A stretch of DNA of 50,881 nt from Akkermansia muciniphila (GCA_945883695.1 CAMCYK010000013.1:1-50881); one strand, 5' to 3'; counted from the stretch's first letter, positions 1 through 9,660 are shown. Program-made: numbers and translations. The notes: a model not told the origin generated them from the sequence alone.

Positions 1-78
1 TTCCGCATCACCCGGCAGAAACCCGATTCCAACGAAAATGGTTCCTCGGTCATCGAAGCCCCCTTTCCCGTCCGCTGA
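1..78 (+). CDS. 3' end of an upstream gene, product unknown
   Basis: Frame 1 is open from the window edge to a TGA at 76-78 and encodes the last 25 residues of a protein, beginning FRITRQ and ending APFPVR. Many verrucomicrobial secreted proteins end in a similar FFRIT-like strand followed by a short tail, so a secreted protein is possible, but the fragment is too short to assign. The next 84 bases up to the amidase start show no clear terminator or promoter. Confidence 0.4.
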   Translation, partial: FRITRQKPDSNENGSSVIEAPFPVR

Positions 79-162
79 AGCGGCCGGCTCCGCCCTCTCT
101 GTCACCGGGAAGCCACGAACGATCATGGTCATTGACCGGGTCATCCTCAAGTTCCTCACAAA

Positions 163-976
163 ATGACCGCCCACTCTGACGACCGGTCCTACGACGTGCG
201 GTCGATGGACCTGCCCCCTCTTACGGGCGCGAAGCTGCGCCTTGCGGTCGCCTTGCTTGACAGCCCTTCGCGGCATTTGCTGATGCCGCGGCTGCTGCGC
301 GAGGCCGGCGTGACGTGGCTCCGGTCGCAGGTGTTCGATGAGACACCGACCGGCGCGCCGCTGCATCCGGCGCGCGGGAGCGGCGGTGAAGCTCCGGCCG
401 AAACGCGCGACGCGAAACCCGCGGGGGAAGGCTTCCGCTTTTCGACCGTCCACGACTATGCCCGCGCCTATCGGGAAAAAACCACCTCCCCCGACGAGGT
501 GGCGGAGCGGGTTTACCGGGAGATAGAAGCGGGCAACGCCGCGAGCCCGCCGCTGAACGCGGTGATCGCGGTGAATCGCGACGACCTGCTCCGCCAGGCC
601 GCGGCGTCCGCCAGACGGATCCGCGAAGGAAAGGTGTTGGGGATTTTCGACGGCGTGCCGGTCGCGGTGAAGGACGAACTCGACATGGTCCCGTATCCGA
701 CCACGGCGGGCACGGCGTTCCTCGGCAAGCATCCGGCCGACACCGACGCGACCGTGGTCGCGCGGCTGCGCGCGGCCGGCGCGCTGCTGGTCGGGAAGAC
801 GAACATGCACGAGATCGGGCTGGTATCGCCTCAAGAAACTCGCCGTCGTCGCGTGGAACGGAACCTTCCATCCGGACCTCCGCGAGGACGCGCTGGCCGT
901 CCGTCACGCGGTGCTCGCGGCGCTTGAAATCCCTTCCCATGAGAACTCCCTGGCCACCGCCGTTCCGACCGCATGA
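163..976 (+). pseudogene. Amidase-signature protein, internally deleted and frameshifted
   Basis: The ATG at 163 opens a reading frame with the N-terminal half of an amidase-signature enzyme (GatA/fatty-acid-amide-hydrolase family, which hydrolyses amides through a Ser-cisSer-Lys triad). The block GVPVAVKDELD holds the family's catalytic lysine, and GALLVGKTNMHEIG is the usual segment before the Gly/Ser-rich signature. The signature GGSSSGS with both catalytic serines should follow at once but is absent. After base ~820 the frame runs into Arg-rich nonsense and stops at 927. A different frame from 821 reads WYRLKKLAVVAWNGTFHPDL and on to a TGA at 974-976, and looks like a genuine protein C-terminus. 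I read this as a deletion joining two coding pieces out of frame. The right-hand piece is not recognised; it could be the end of the same gene or of another. It overlaps the PAP2 start by 38 bases. Confidence 0.7.
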
Positions 977-1781
977 AGTGATCTTCGGCGGATTCCTGCT
1001 GGTGACCGCGGCGCGCTTGCTCGCGGCCGGCGGGTCGGGAGGGCTGTGCCTCGCCTTCGTCGGCATGGCCATGGGCATCGTCGTCATGGCGAAGACCGCG
1101 ACGCGCTGGCCGTCCACGACGATGTCCCGCCTCCGCTTGGCCTTGTTCCCGGTGCTGGTGAACGTGGTCTACTGGCAGCTCGCGCCGGTGGTCGCGCACC
1201 TCGGTTCTAACAACTGGGACGCCGCCCTGCTGCGCGCCGACCGCAGGGTTCTAACAGACACGCCCGCCGTGCTGCTGGGCGCGTGGACGACGCCGCCGCT
1301 CACCGACTTCCTCAGCGGCTGCTACATGTTGTTCTTCCCCGGCGTGCTGGCCGCGTTCTTCATCGCGCTCCGGCGGCCGGAACCCGGGGGCGCGCGGCTC
1401 TTCGACGGCCTGATCAGCCTCTACGGGCTGGGCTTCCTCGGCTACACCCTGATCCCCGCCGCCGGGCCTCACCTCGCGATGCCCGAGGCCTTTCCAACTG
1501 TTCTAACAGGCGGCTGGCTGACCCGCACCAACGCGGCGCTGGTGGCGAGCGGCAGCAACCAGGTGGACGTCTTCCCGAGCCTCCACACGGCGATCACCGT
1601 GTTCCTGATGGGCTCGCTCTGGCCGCGCCACCGCCGCGTTTTCCTTGCCCTGCTGATCCCCGCCGCCGGCCTCGGCGTGGCCACGCTTTACCTGCGCTAC
1701 CACTACGCGGTCGATCTCGTGGCGGGGCTCCTCCTCGCCGCGGCCGCACTGGCCCTCACCCGCAATCCCCGACTCCCATGA
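939..1781 (+). CDS. PAP2-superfamily membrane phosphatase / IPC-synthase-like protein
   Basis: This 280-residue polytopic membrane protein belongs to the PAP2 superfamily, whose members dephosphorylate lipid phosphates or transfer phospho-head groups at the membrane. The C-terminal half shows the diagnostic blocks: PSLHTA (SxxxH-type, proton-donor His) and, after one membrane segment, RYHYAVD (the R-x-x-x-H-x-x-x-D nucleophile-His block). About six hydrophobic segments are visible. The layout, with a long first half and PSLH...RYHYAVD at the end, resembles the AUR1/inositol-phosphorylceramide-synthase-like branch rather than short bacterial PgpB enzymes. ATG 939 is preferred over an in-frame TTG at 924. 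The stop overlaps the next start as ATGA (1778-1781), so the two genes are probably translationally coupled. Its actual lipid substrate cannot be told from sequence. Three copies of TTCTAACA fall within this gene. Confidence 0.85.
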   Translation: MRTPWPPPFRPHEVIFGGFLLVTAARLLAAGGSGGLCLAFVGMAMGIVVMAKTATRWPSTTMSRLRLALFPVLVNVVYWQLAPVVAHLGSNNWDAALLRADRRVLTDTPAVLLGAWTTPPLTDFLSGCYMLFFPGVLAAFFIALRRPEPGGARLFDGLISLYGLGFLGYTLIPAAGPHLAMPEAFPTVLTGGWLTRTNAALVASGSNQVDVFPSLHTAITVFLMGSLWPRHRRVFLALLIPAAGLGVATLYLRYHYAVDLVAGLLLAAAALALTRNPRLP

Positions 1782-4399
1782 ACCGCATCCTCCGCTTCCA
1801 TGAACCCCTCGCCACCCAGCCGGAATACACCGGCGGCAAGGGTGCCAACCTCGCGCTGCTCACCCCGGGCAAGTTCGACGTGCCGCAAGGCTTCATCGTG
1901 ATCGCCGCGACCTACCGCGAGTGGCTCGACGGCGCGCCGTGGTGGCGGGAGGCGGTACGCCTGCTGCCGGAGGACGACCCGTCCGCGCTGGCCACCGCCG
2001 CGGCGGAATTCCGCGAACGGTTGCGCGAGGTGCCGCTGCCGGCCGATCTTGAAGTGGAGCTGCAGAACGTGATGGCCGACTGGCCCGCCGCGACCCGCTT
2101 CGCCGTGCGCTCGTCATCGACGATGGAAGACCTCGCCCACGCCGCCTTCGCCGGCCAGCACGACACCTTCCTCAACTGCCGCGATCCCGAAGCGGTGCTC
2201 GCGGCGGTGCGCGATTGCTTCATCTCGCTCTGGCACGACCGGGCGATCGCCTACCGTCACCGCCACGGTTGCGACCACGGCGCCGCGCAGATGGCGGTGG
2301 TCGTGCAGGAAATGGCCGACTGCGACGCGGCCGGCGTCGCGTTCAGCATGAACCCGGTCAGCGGCGACCTCGGCGTCGCGGTGATCGATGCCAACTACGG
2401 CCTCGGCGAATCGGTGGTCAGCGGTGCCTGCGAGGTGGACCATTGGGAAGTCGCGAAAGCGACGGGCGCGGTGTTGTCATCGGCGATCGCCCGCAAGACC
2501 GTGCGCACCGTTTCCTCGAAAGACGGCGGCATCGAGGATGAGGCGATCGATGAAGCGCAAGTCGACACGGCGGTCCTCTCCGCGGAACAACTCGCCGCCG
2601 TCACCAGCCTGCTGCTGCGCGTCGAGTCGTGGTTCCGCTTTCCTCAGGACATCGAGTGGGGCTTCACCGGCGGGCGGCTGGTGCTGCTCCAATCGCGGCC
2701 GATCACCACCCTCCCGCCACGTTGGACCCGCGATGAATCCGCCGAGCGCTTCCCGAACGTCGTCACCCCGCTGACCTGGGATTTCGTCAACCGCGGCTTC
2801 CACCGGTCGATGGCCCACTCGTTCCGGCTGATGAACTTCCCGCCTTTCTCCGGCGAGTGGTTCGGCAAGCACGGCCACTACATCTACGGCAACCAGAACG
2901 CGGTCGACATCTACGCCCGCCGCTTCCCCTTCGCGCTGGACTCGCTGGCCGACCTGCCGGCCTTGATCCCGCAGCTCCGCGAACAATTCCGCTGGGTCCA
3001 GGAACTGCCGGTCCATTGGTCGCGTGACCTCGACTACTACCTGATCCGCCTCGGCGAGTTCATGGCGGAGCCGGTCGAGCACAAGTCGATCGCCGGCCTG
3101 TGGCACTTCGTCCAGGAGATCAACGCCCACGGCACCCAGTATTTCCTGCCGAACATCGCGATCTCGGTCACCCAGGGGATCCTCTACAAGCTGCTGCATT
3201 TCCTGCTGCGCGAGCTGTTCGGCCCCGATGAAATCGCGCCGCTGATGGACGGCCTGCTGGCCTTCTGCGAGACCAAGACCGGCACCATCAACAAGGAGCT
3301 TTACGAACTCGCGCAGATCGTGCGGCGCGACGCGCTGTTAGAAAAGCGGCTGCACGATGAAGCAAGCAGCCGCGCGCTGTGGGAAAGCGGCGTGCTCGCC
3401 CGCGAACACGGCGCGTTCCACCAGCGCTTCCTCCTGATGATGCGCGACCACGGCCACCGCGAGATCGACTTCGATCCCTATCAGCCGCTGTGGGCCGAGG
3501 TGCCGTGGGTGGCGCTCGACCAGGTGCGGCTGATCCTCGACGCGCCCGGCGACCTCACCCCGTCGCAGCGCGAGCGTGAATTGAAGATCCGCTCGCAGGC
3601 GGCGGAGTTCTCGCTGTTCCAGCGGCTGCCGGCCGAGCTGCATTTTTTCATGCACGAGATCATCCGCCTCGCCCGGATCTACACCAGCCTCGACGACCTC
3701 GAGCACTACCAGACCACCCGTCTCGCGATGCCCTTGCGCAAAGGTCTGCGGACCCTCGGCCAGCGCCTGGTCGACCGCGGCATCTTGGCCGAACCAATGG
3801 ACATTTTCTTCGCCCGCGAGGCGGAGATCGAAGCCGCCATCGCCGCCGACAGCCCGGCGAAGTGGCAGGCCTTCGCCGCCACTGTCGCCCGCGAGAAGCA
3901 GTCGTGGGAAGCCGCGCGGGCGAGGCCACCCGGCTGGGTTCCGGACGCCCCGGAGCTTGAGCATGCCCCGCTCGAGGCAGGCACCGAAATGGCGGGACTC
4001 CCCGGCAGCCCGGGCGTGGCCGAAGGCGAGGTCTATATCGTCTCGGGCCCTCAGGACTTCGCCGGCTTCCCCCGCGGCGGCATCCTCGTCGCCCGCACCA
4101 CGAACCCCGCGTGGACCCCGCTGTTCTACGCCGCGCGCGCCCTGATCACCGAGAGCGGCGGACCGCTGTCGCACGGCGCGGTGACCGCCCGCGAGATGGG
4201 GATTCCCGCGGCCATGTCGGTGCGCGAATGCCTTTCCCGGCTGACCAACGGCTGCCGGGTGCGGGTCGACGGCAGCCGCGGCAGGATCGTGCTGATCGAC
4301 GAGGCGGGAAAGGACGCCCCGCCGGATCACTTCTTGATCAATCCGATCGCCGCATCGGCAAAGCGCTTGCCGAGGGTCACGTATCCGTCCTTGGTGTAG
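1778..4399 (+). CDS. PEP-utilising enzyme, rifampin-phosphotransferase/PEP-synthase-like
   Basis: The product is 873 residues, the size of rifampin phosphotransferases (about 870). The N-terminal ATP-grasp (PEP/pyruvate-binding) domain has GGKGANLALL near the start, the RFAVRSSSTMED nucleotide-binding strand, and MNPVSG with a following NYGLGESVVSG loop; this domain ends at LLQSRPIT. A middle region of about 380 residues (FPNVVTPLTWDFVNRG onward) corresponds to the substrate domain of the RPH-type enzymes. The C-terminus is the swivelling phosphohistidine domain with GGPLSHGAVTAREMGIPAA, the His being the phosphate carrier. In the family, ATP is split to phosphorylate either an antibiotic or pyruvate-like acceptor. 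Coupling to a PAP2 membrane enzyme suggests an unknown acceptor here. The ATG at 1778 overlaps the upstream stop. The last 73 bases overlap the convergent SASA gene. Confidence 0.8.
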   Translation: MNRILRFHEPLATQPEYTGGKGANLALLTPGKFDVPQGFIVIAATYREWLDGAPWWREAVRLLPEDDPSALATAAAEFRERLREVPLPADLEVELQNVMADWPAATRFAVRSSSTMEDLAHAAFAGQHDTFLNCRDPEAVLAAVRDCFISLWHDRAIAYRHRHGCDHGAAQMAVVVQEMADCDAAGVAFSMNPVSGDLGVAVIDANYGLGESVVSGACEVDHWEVAKATGAVLSSAIARKTVRTVSSKDGGIEDEAIDEAQVDTAVLSAEQLAAVTSLLLRVESWFRFPQDIEWGFTGGRLVLLQSRPITTLPPRWTRDESAERFPNVVTPLTWDFVNRGFHRSMAHSFRLMNFPPFSGEWFGKHGHYIYGNQNAVDIYARRFPFALDSLADLPALIPQLREQFRWVQELPVHWSRDLDYYLIRLGEFMAEPVEHKSIAGLWHFVQEINAHGTQYFLPNIAISVTQGILYKLLHFLLRELFGPDEIAPLMDGLLAFCETKTGTINKELYELAQIVRRDALLEKRLHDEASSRALWESGVLAREHGAFHQRFLLMMRDHGHREIDFDPYQPLWAEVPWVALDQVRLILDAPGDLTPSQRERELKIRSQAAEFSLFQRLPAELHFFMHEIIRLARIYTSLDDLEHYQTTRLAMPLRKGLRTLGQRLVDRGILAEPMDIFFAREAEIEAAIAADSPAKWQAFAATVAREKQSWEAARARPPGWVPDAPELEHAPLEAGTEMAGLPGSPGVAEGEVYIVSGPQDFAGFPRGGILVARTTNPAWTPLFYAARALITESGGPLSHGAVTAREMGIPAAMSVRECLSRLTNGCRVRVDGSRGRIVLIDEAGKDAPPDHFLINPIAASAKRLPRVTYPSLV

Positions 4400-5010
4400 T
4401 GCAGGTCGTTTTTCAAAGAGCCGTCCTTGCCGGGCTTGTCGTTGAGATCATCCGTATCCACCCAGGCGCCACGCGGCGACGCCCCGGCCACCTCGACCTG
4501 TACCTCGCGGACTTTGGTCCAGTCCTTGTAGACCTTGTTCTTCATGTCGAAGTCGCTGAGCCGGCCGATCACGAGGTTGATGTCCTCGCGCTTGAGATCC
4601 TTGGAAAGCTGTCCGACCAGCCCGTCCAGGCTTTTCCCATAAACGCCGCCATGCCCTTGCCTGGCATCCGCCTCGCCCTGCATCCAGACGAAGGTCACGG
4701 TGTCCACCTTGCGCTCACCGGTCGCCTTGCGGACCCCGGCGACGAGCTTTTCATAAAGGTCCCCGTTGTTCTCCGGCTTGGGTCCGTCGGCGGGCTTCCA
4801 CTCCTTGAACCAGCGCCGGATCGGCTGGCCGCCCTGGGCCGACTTCACCACGATCACGTTCTCCTTTCCGAACTCCTTCTCCACGGTCGGGGTGAACGAC
4901 AACTCCGGCCGCAGGCCCGCCATGTTCGATTGGCCGGAAAGGATGAATAGGTGGACGTCGGCGCGGGCGGTCGCGAGGAGCAAAGTCGTGAGAAGAATAA
5001 GAGCTTTCAT
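4327..5010 (-). CDS. Secreted SASA-domain carbohydrate esterase
   Basis: The protein has 227 residues. It starts with a clear signal peptide (MKALILLTTLLLATARA), then enters an SGNH-fold SASA domain (sialate O-acetylesterase/acetylxylan esterase type): block I FILSGQSNMAG with the nucleophile Ser, a WMQGEAD block, and a late DLHYTKDG block with the catalytic His. The family removes acetyl groups from sugars, so an exported polysaccharide esterase is likely; substrate unknown. Start 5010 was chosen because the signal peptide begins there, although the frame is open further upstream. The 3' end converges on and overlaps the PEP-utilising enzyme gene by 73 bases (4327-4399), which is unusual in this window. 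Confidence 0.85.
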   Translation of the reverse strand: MKALILLTTLLLATARADVHLFILSGQSNMAGLRPELSFTPTVEKEFGKENVIVVKSAQGGQPIRRWFKEWKPADGPKPENNGDLYEKLVAGVRKATGERKVDTVTFVWMQGEADARQGHGGVYGKSLDGLVGQLSKDLKREDINLVIGRLSDFDMKNKVYKDWTKVREVQVEVAGASPRGAWVDTDDLNDKPGKDGSLKNDLHYTKDGYVTLGKRFADAAIGLIKK

Positions 5011-5144
5011 TATCGGATGCTGGGTCGGGGCGTTGTATACGCTGCCTGGAGGCGGGTCTTCCCGGCAATTTCCTGATCCCATTTTCCCGCGAACCGGTGC
5101 AGGCTCTCCGATGAAGGTTCCATAAATTCGGAACTCCCACCACC

Positions 5145-8100
5145 ATGAACGAATCCTCCTCCCTCGAACTCCTCCTTTCGCGGGCCCTCGAGTTCGAACG
5201 GGCGGACGAGCGCTCGGGCTTTCTCGACCTGGCCTGCGCGGGTGACGGCGAACTGCGGCGCGAGGTCGAGTCGCTGGTCGAGGCGCATCTGGCGGCGGAC
5301 ACGTTCCTGCAACCGCGCGTGGTGCCCGACCCCGGCCCGCCGGCGGAGAACCCCGGCGACCGGATCGGCCGCTACAAGCTGTGCGAGATGATCGGCGAGG
5401 GCGGCTTCGGCCGCGTCTGGATGGCCGAACAGCAGGAACCGGTGCGGCGGATGGTCGCGCTGAAGATCGTCAAGCTCGGGATGGACACCCGCGAGGTGCT
5501 GGCCCGCTTCAAGGTGGAACGGCAGGCGCTGGCCCTAATGGACCACCCGCACATCGCCCGGGTCTACGATGGCGGCGCGACCGATAGCGGGCGCCCGTAC
5601 TTCGTGATGGAGCTGGTGAAAGGAACGCCCGTCACGAAGTACTGCGCCGACCACCAGCTCGGCATCCGGCAGCGGCTGGAACTGTTTCTCGACGTGGTCG
5701 CCGCGGTCCAGCACGCCCACCAGAAAGGCGTCATCCACCGCGACCTCAAGCCGTCCAACATTCTGGTGAGCACCCAGGACGGCAGGCCGGTGGTCAAGGT
5801 GATCGACTTCGGCATCGCCAAGGCGGTGACGATGGAACTGACCGGCACCACGGTGATGACCGCCTTCGGCCGGATGATCGGCACGCCCGAATACATGAGC
5901 CCGGAACAGGCGGAGCTCAACGTGCTGGATGTCGATACCCGCAGCGACATCTATTCGCTCGGGGTGGTCCTCTACGAACTCTTGACCGGCGCCACGCCGC
6001 TCGACCCGGCGATCCTGCGCAAGGCAGGCTTCACCGAGATGCAGCGGATGATCCGCGAGGAAAAGGCGCTCAAACCGAGTTCGCGGATCGCCCACAACCG
6101 GCCGCAGGACGGCGCGGTTCCCGGCGACCGCATGATCGGCCGGGAAATGGACTGGGTGGTGATGCAGGCGCTCGAAAAGGATCGCTCGCGCCGCTACCAG
6201 ACCGCCAACGGACTCGGCATGGATGTCCGCCGCATCCTCGACGACGAGCCGGTGTCGGCCTCGCCGCCGTCGGCCACCTACCGCATCGCCAAGTTCGCCA
6301 AACGGCATCGGGCCGCCGCGGTGTGGAGCATCGTTTTCATGACCTTCGTCCTCAGCGCGGCGATCGGCATGACCGCGCTGTATTTCGACGCGAAGGGCAA
6401 GGAGCAGTTCGCCCGCGAACAGTCCGCGGCGGCGGAGATCGAGCGGACGAAGGCGGTGGAAGCCGGCAAGCTGGCCCAGAGCCGCACCTGGGAAGCGCGG
6501 GTCTCCCAGGCGGCGGCCCTGCGCTGGAGCGGCAAGCCCCAGCGGCGCTTCCAGGCCTTCGACGCCATCCGGGAAGCCGCCGCGATGACCAGCGAGCGGG
6601 AGGTGCCGGGCAACCTGAAGCGGCTGCGGGAATCGACCATCGCCAACCTCTCAATCGTCGACATGCGGCCGGTCGATTCCTGGAAGGGCAACCCGGGCTA
6701 CGGCGACATCGTGGCGGCGAACGCCGCGCTGACCCGCTACGCCAACACCTTTCCCGACGGCCGGATCGCCATCCACCGCTACCCGGACCACGGCATCCAG
6801 CGGGAGCTCCCCGGCGACGGCCGGCCGGTCAAGTGGGTGCTCCGCTTCAGCCCGGACGGCAGCCGGCTGGCCGCGGCTTACGGGGCCGCGGACGGGACCG
6901 GGTGGACGATGAAGCTCTGGAATGCCGGGGGCAATGAAGCGCCGGTCGATCTGGGTCCGGGGATCCACAAGGCCTTCGCGTTCTTTCCGGACGGACGGCA
7001 ATGCCTGGTCGGGCGGTCGGACGGCAGCCTCGCGGTGGTCGACGTCGCGACCGGAAAGCAGCTCCGCTCGCTCGCTCTAACAGGCGTGCCGCATTCGCTC
7101 GCGATCAGCCGCGAGGGCAAATGGATCGCGGTTAGCCTCGCCGCCGGCGAAGCGAGCCCGGCAAGGTTGGAAATTCTCGACGCGGAGAGTGGCGGCCGGG
7201 TCGCGGCGCTCGACTGCCCGGCGCTGCCGGTGGCGTGGAGCCCGACCGACGATTCGCTGGCGGCGGGCGGCGAGGATCACCGGCTACGGGTCTGGCATGA
7301 CCACGATTGGGAATCCCCGCCGCTCGAACTCGAGGGCCACACCGGCGTGCTCGATTCCGTGGCGTGGAGCCCCGATGGCCGCTTGCTCGCCACCCAGGCC
7401 TGGGACGGCACGATGCGCCTGTGGGACCCCTTCCAAGGCACCGCGCTGAGCTGGCACCCGGGACGCGGCAGCCACCTCGGCTTCTCGGCGGACGGCACCC
7501 GGCTGGGCCTGGTCCGTGAAGGAGAAACGGTCACCCTGATGGAGGTCGAGCCCGGCGACGTCTGCTACCGCGGCCGCAAGCATTCCGGCAGCGTCGGCGT
7601 GTTCGACGGGGCTTGGAACAGTGGCGGCACCTTGCCCAACAGAGGCGGCACCTTGCTCGCGACCACCGGCGACGACGGCGTCCGGCTGTGGAACCGCGAG
7701 GGCCGGCAGATCGGCTTCCTCGAGGTTCCCAAAGCCCGCGGAGTGGTTTTTACCGCCGACTCGCTGATCGTGGCCTCCGTCGCGGGGCTCCACCGCTGGC
7801 GGATCCGCGAGGCGGCGGAGGCGGACGGACTCGCGATGACGCTCCACCCGCCCGAGCCGCTCGGCGCCTTCCGCTCCTGCGAGCAGATCGCCCTGCCCAC
7901 CGGCCCGGATCTGTCGGCGGAGGTGAAGGACCTGCTGGTCGTCGCCGGCCGCAGCGCCGCCGGAAACGACGAGCCGGCGATCTGGCTGTTAGATCGCAAG
8001 GGCCACGTCCCGCCGCGGCGGCTCGAGGCGCCGGCCGGTGTCGCCAACTGCGCGATCAGCGCCGACGGCCGATGGTTCGCCGCCGGCACCTCGAAAGGCA

Positions 8101-8606
8101 ACGGCGTGCGCGTCTGGCAAACCCGCGACCCGTCGGCCCCGGTCGACCTGCCGATCCACGGGCACGCCCGGGTCGCCTTCTCGCCCGACGGGAAGTGGCT
8201 GGTGACCGGCGACACCGAGGCCTACCGCTTCTGGAAAACCGGCTCGTGGGAACTCGACCGCGAGATCCCGAGCCAGATGGGCGAGTTCAACGGCCTGATG
8301 TCCTTCAGTCCGCGGATGACCGCGCTGATCATCGCCTGCCAGCGGGCGGAGTTGAAGGTGCTCAATCCGTTCACGCTGGAAGAACTGGCGAGCCCTGACT
8401 TCGACCGCGAGTCGCCACTTTGTTTCGATCCCCACGGCCGGGTGATGATCACCTCCGGGCCGTCGGGCGGGGTGTTCTTCTGGAAACTCGATACCATCCG
8501 CTACCGCCTCGACGACCTCGGACTCGACTGGGAATACATGAAAAAGTTTCCCCCGCTCGAACTGCCGGTGGTCAGCCGGATCGCGCTGCCCGAAGCCGGC
8601 TTGTGA
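5145..8606 (+). CDS. Membrane Ser/Thr protein kinase with C-terminal WD40-like repeats
   Basis: This is a 1153-residue eukaryotic-like kinase of the Pkn type common in Planctomycetes and Verrucomicrobia. Residues ~1-70 form an acidic helical N-terminus. The kinase domain (~75-370) is complete: glycine loop IGEGGFGRV, VALKIVK with Lys107, HRDLKPSN with catalytic Asp200, DFG with Asp221, and GTPEYMSPEQA in the activation segment. One transmembrane helix lies at ~390-412, placing the kinase in the cytoplasm and the rest outside it. The remaining ~700 residues contain WD40/beta-propeller-like units (for example LRFSPDGSRLAAAYG, VAWSPDGRLLATQAWDGTMR, VAFSPDGKWLVTGD), probably a sensing or protein-binding platform. 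No ECF sigma factor sits next to it, unlike many relatives. A 10-bp-stem hairpin follows the stop. Confidence 0.92.
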   Translation: MNESSSLELLLSRALEFERADERSGFLDLACAGDGELRREVESLVEAHLAADTFLQPRVVPDPGPPAENPGDRIGRYKLCEMIGEGGFGRVWMAEQQEPVRRMVALKIVKLGMDTREVLARFKVERQALALMDHPHIARVYDGGATDSGRPYFVMELVKGTPVTKYCADHQLGIRQRLELFLDVVAAVQHAHQKGVIHRDLKPSNILVSTQDGRPVVKVIDFGIAKAVTMELTGTTVMTAFGRMIGTPEYMSPEQAELNVLDVDTRSDIYSLGVVLYELLTGATPLDPAILRKAGFTEMQRMIREEKALKPSSRIAHNRPQDGAVPGDRMIGREMDWVVMQALEKDRSRRYQTANGLGMDVRRILDDEPVSASPPSATYRIAKFAKRHRAAAVWSIVFMTFVLSAAIGMTALYFDAKGKEQFAREQSAAAEIERTKAVEAGKLAQSRTWEARVSQAAALRWSGKPQRRFQAFDAIREAAAMTSEREVPGNLKRLRESTIANLSIVDMRPVDSWKGNPGYGDIVAANAALTRYANTFPDGRIAIHRYPDHGIQRELPGDGRPVKWVLRFSPDGSRLAAAYGAADGTGWTMKLWNAGGNEAPVDLGPGIHKAFAFFPDGRQCLVGRSDGSLAVVDVATGKQLRSLALTGVPHSLAISREGKWIAVSLAAGEASPARLEILDAESGGRVAALDCPALPVAWSPTDDSLAAGGEDHRLRVWHDHDWESPPLELEGHTGVLDSVAWSPDGRLLATQAWDGTMRLWDPFQGTALSWHPGRGSHLGFSADGTRLGLVREGETVTLMEVEPGDVCYRGRKHSGSVGVFDGAWNSGGTLPNRGGTLLATTGDDGVRLWNREGRQIGFLEVPKARGVVFTADSLIVASVAGLHRWRIREAAEADGLAMTLHPPEPLGAFRSCEQIALPTGPDLSAEVKDLLVVAGRSAAGNDEPAIWLLDRKGHVPPRRLEAPAGVANCAISADGRWFAAGTSKGNGVRVWQTRDPSAPVDLPIHGHARVAFSPDGKWLVTGDTEAYRFWKTGSWELDREIPSQMGEFNGLMSFSPRMTALIIACQRAELKVLNPFTLEELASPDFDRESPLCFDPHGRVMITSGPSGGVFFWKLDTIRYRLDDLGLDWEYMKKFPPLELPVVSRIALPEAGL

Positions 8607-8616
8607 AACCAACAGC

Positions 8617-8641
8617 GGCCCGGATCCTTGCGATCCGGGCC
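8617..8641. terminator. Perfect 10-bp-stem hairpin between convergent genes
   Basis: GGCCCGGATC (8617-8626), loop CTTGC, GATCCGGGCC (8632-8641). It begins 11 bases after the kinase stop and lies before the convergent GDSL gene. There is no T-run, so it is a possible factor-assisted or bidirectional terminator. Confidence 0.55.
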
Positions 8642-8757
8642 GGTGCCAAGCGGGATGAGACGAGCCCTCAACGGGAAAGCAACCCTGCTTGACCGCGGGA
8701 GGGGGCTTTGACGAACCAAGCCGGATGGCGGACCCGCGGGAACGCCTCGCTCAGTTG

Positions 8758-9431
8758 TTAGAGGACCTCTGCCGCGACGGCTTCGTGAGCGGCGGTGGTG
8801 GGGTGCACCCCGTCCCAGAACAGATACTGGTCCGGGTCGGCGGCGGGCAGTCCCTTGAGCGCCTGTTGGGTCACGTTGGTGAAGCCGTAGTCGGCGGGGT
8901 TGGACACCATGTCGTTGATCAACGCGAAGGCGTCGACCCGCACGATGCGCAAGCGCCGGTCGTCATCGAGCAGGTCGAGTTGTTGCTCGAGCAGGTTGTT
9001 GTACGACGCGCACAGGAAGCTCAACGGTCCGCTCGCCCCGAGGCCGAGCGCCGTCGGGGTCTTCCCGAGGTCGGGCAGATTGATCACGACGAAGTAGCGG
9101 GCTCCTGCCGCCGAGAGATCGGCGATGCCCGCGATGGTGTTGGCCACGCCTCGCTGGATCATCACGTTCGGGTCGGTTCCGCTGCCGAGCCAGCCGAAGA
9201 AGTCGTTCGCGCCGACCCAGACCGTGTAGAGCGCGCGGGGATCGACCTTCTTGCGGCCGTTCCAGGCGAGCACTCCGTCCATCCGGTGTCCGCCAGGCTG
9301 TCGCCGAGGCTGGCGATCGCGGAGAAGGGATCGGATTCCCGCGCCGCCAGAGCGGCGGTGGCGAACGTGAACACGGCGGCTCCGGCAAGATCGCGCGAGC
9401 CGGTCCGGAGCATGTGGTGGATTGCAATCAT
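8758..9431 (-). pseudogene. GDSL-type secreted esterase, internally deleted and frameshifted
   Basis: From ATG 9431 the first frame reads a signal peptide (LAGAAVFTFATAALA) and the esterase block I FSAIASLGDSLADTG with the nucleophile Ser. At about base 9285 the homologous reading moves to another frame, which continues KKVDPRALYTVWVGANDFFG (block III with Asn) and ends with DGVHPTTAAHEAVA (block V, catalytic Asp and His). Family members have about 100 residues between block I and the GANDFF block; only about ten remain, so a piece of coding DNA is missing as well as the frame being lost. The whole reading unit is 224 codons against roughly 300-330 for relatives. Either the gene is dead or the assembly lost a segment. 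The TAA stop lies within TGTTAGAG at 8756-8763. Confidence 0.7.
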
Positions 9432-9598
9432 GGTTTGGTTGGGGTGGGTTGAAGTTCGCCGGGCACCGGTGCCATCCGCAACCGGACACCTGGCGATCTT
9501 CTCCACCGCCCATGCGAGAGGACCCTGCAAACCGGATCACGGAGCCGGAAAATAATTCGGGAACGGGGCCAATACCTTTTCCGCAGTCCCGTGATCCG

Positions 9599-9626
9599 TT
9601 GTCCGGCGGAATCTCGTATCTACGGT
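9599..9626 (+). promoter_or_regulatory. Candidate sigma-70 promoter for the lipoprotein gene
   Basis: TTGTCC (9599-9604), 16-base spacer, TACGGT (9621-9626), 35 bases before the ATG at 9661. The spacing matches the stronger candidates at 43707 and 29938. By-eye match only. Confidence 0.35.
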
Positions 9627-9660
9627 GGACCCCGCGATCACCCGTCGGAGGGCTCCCATC

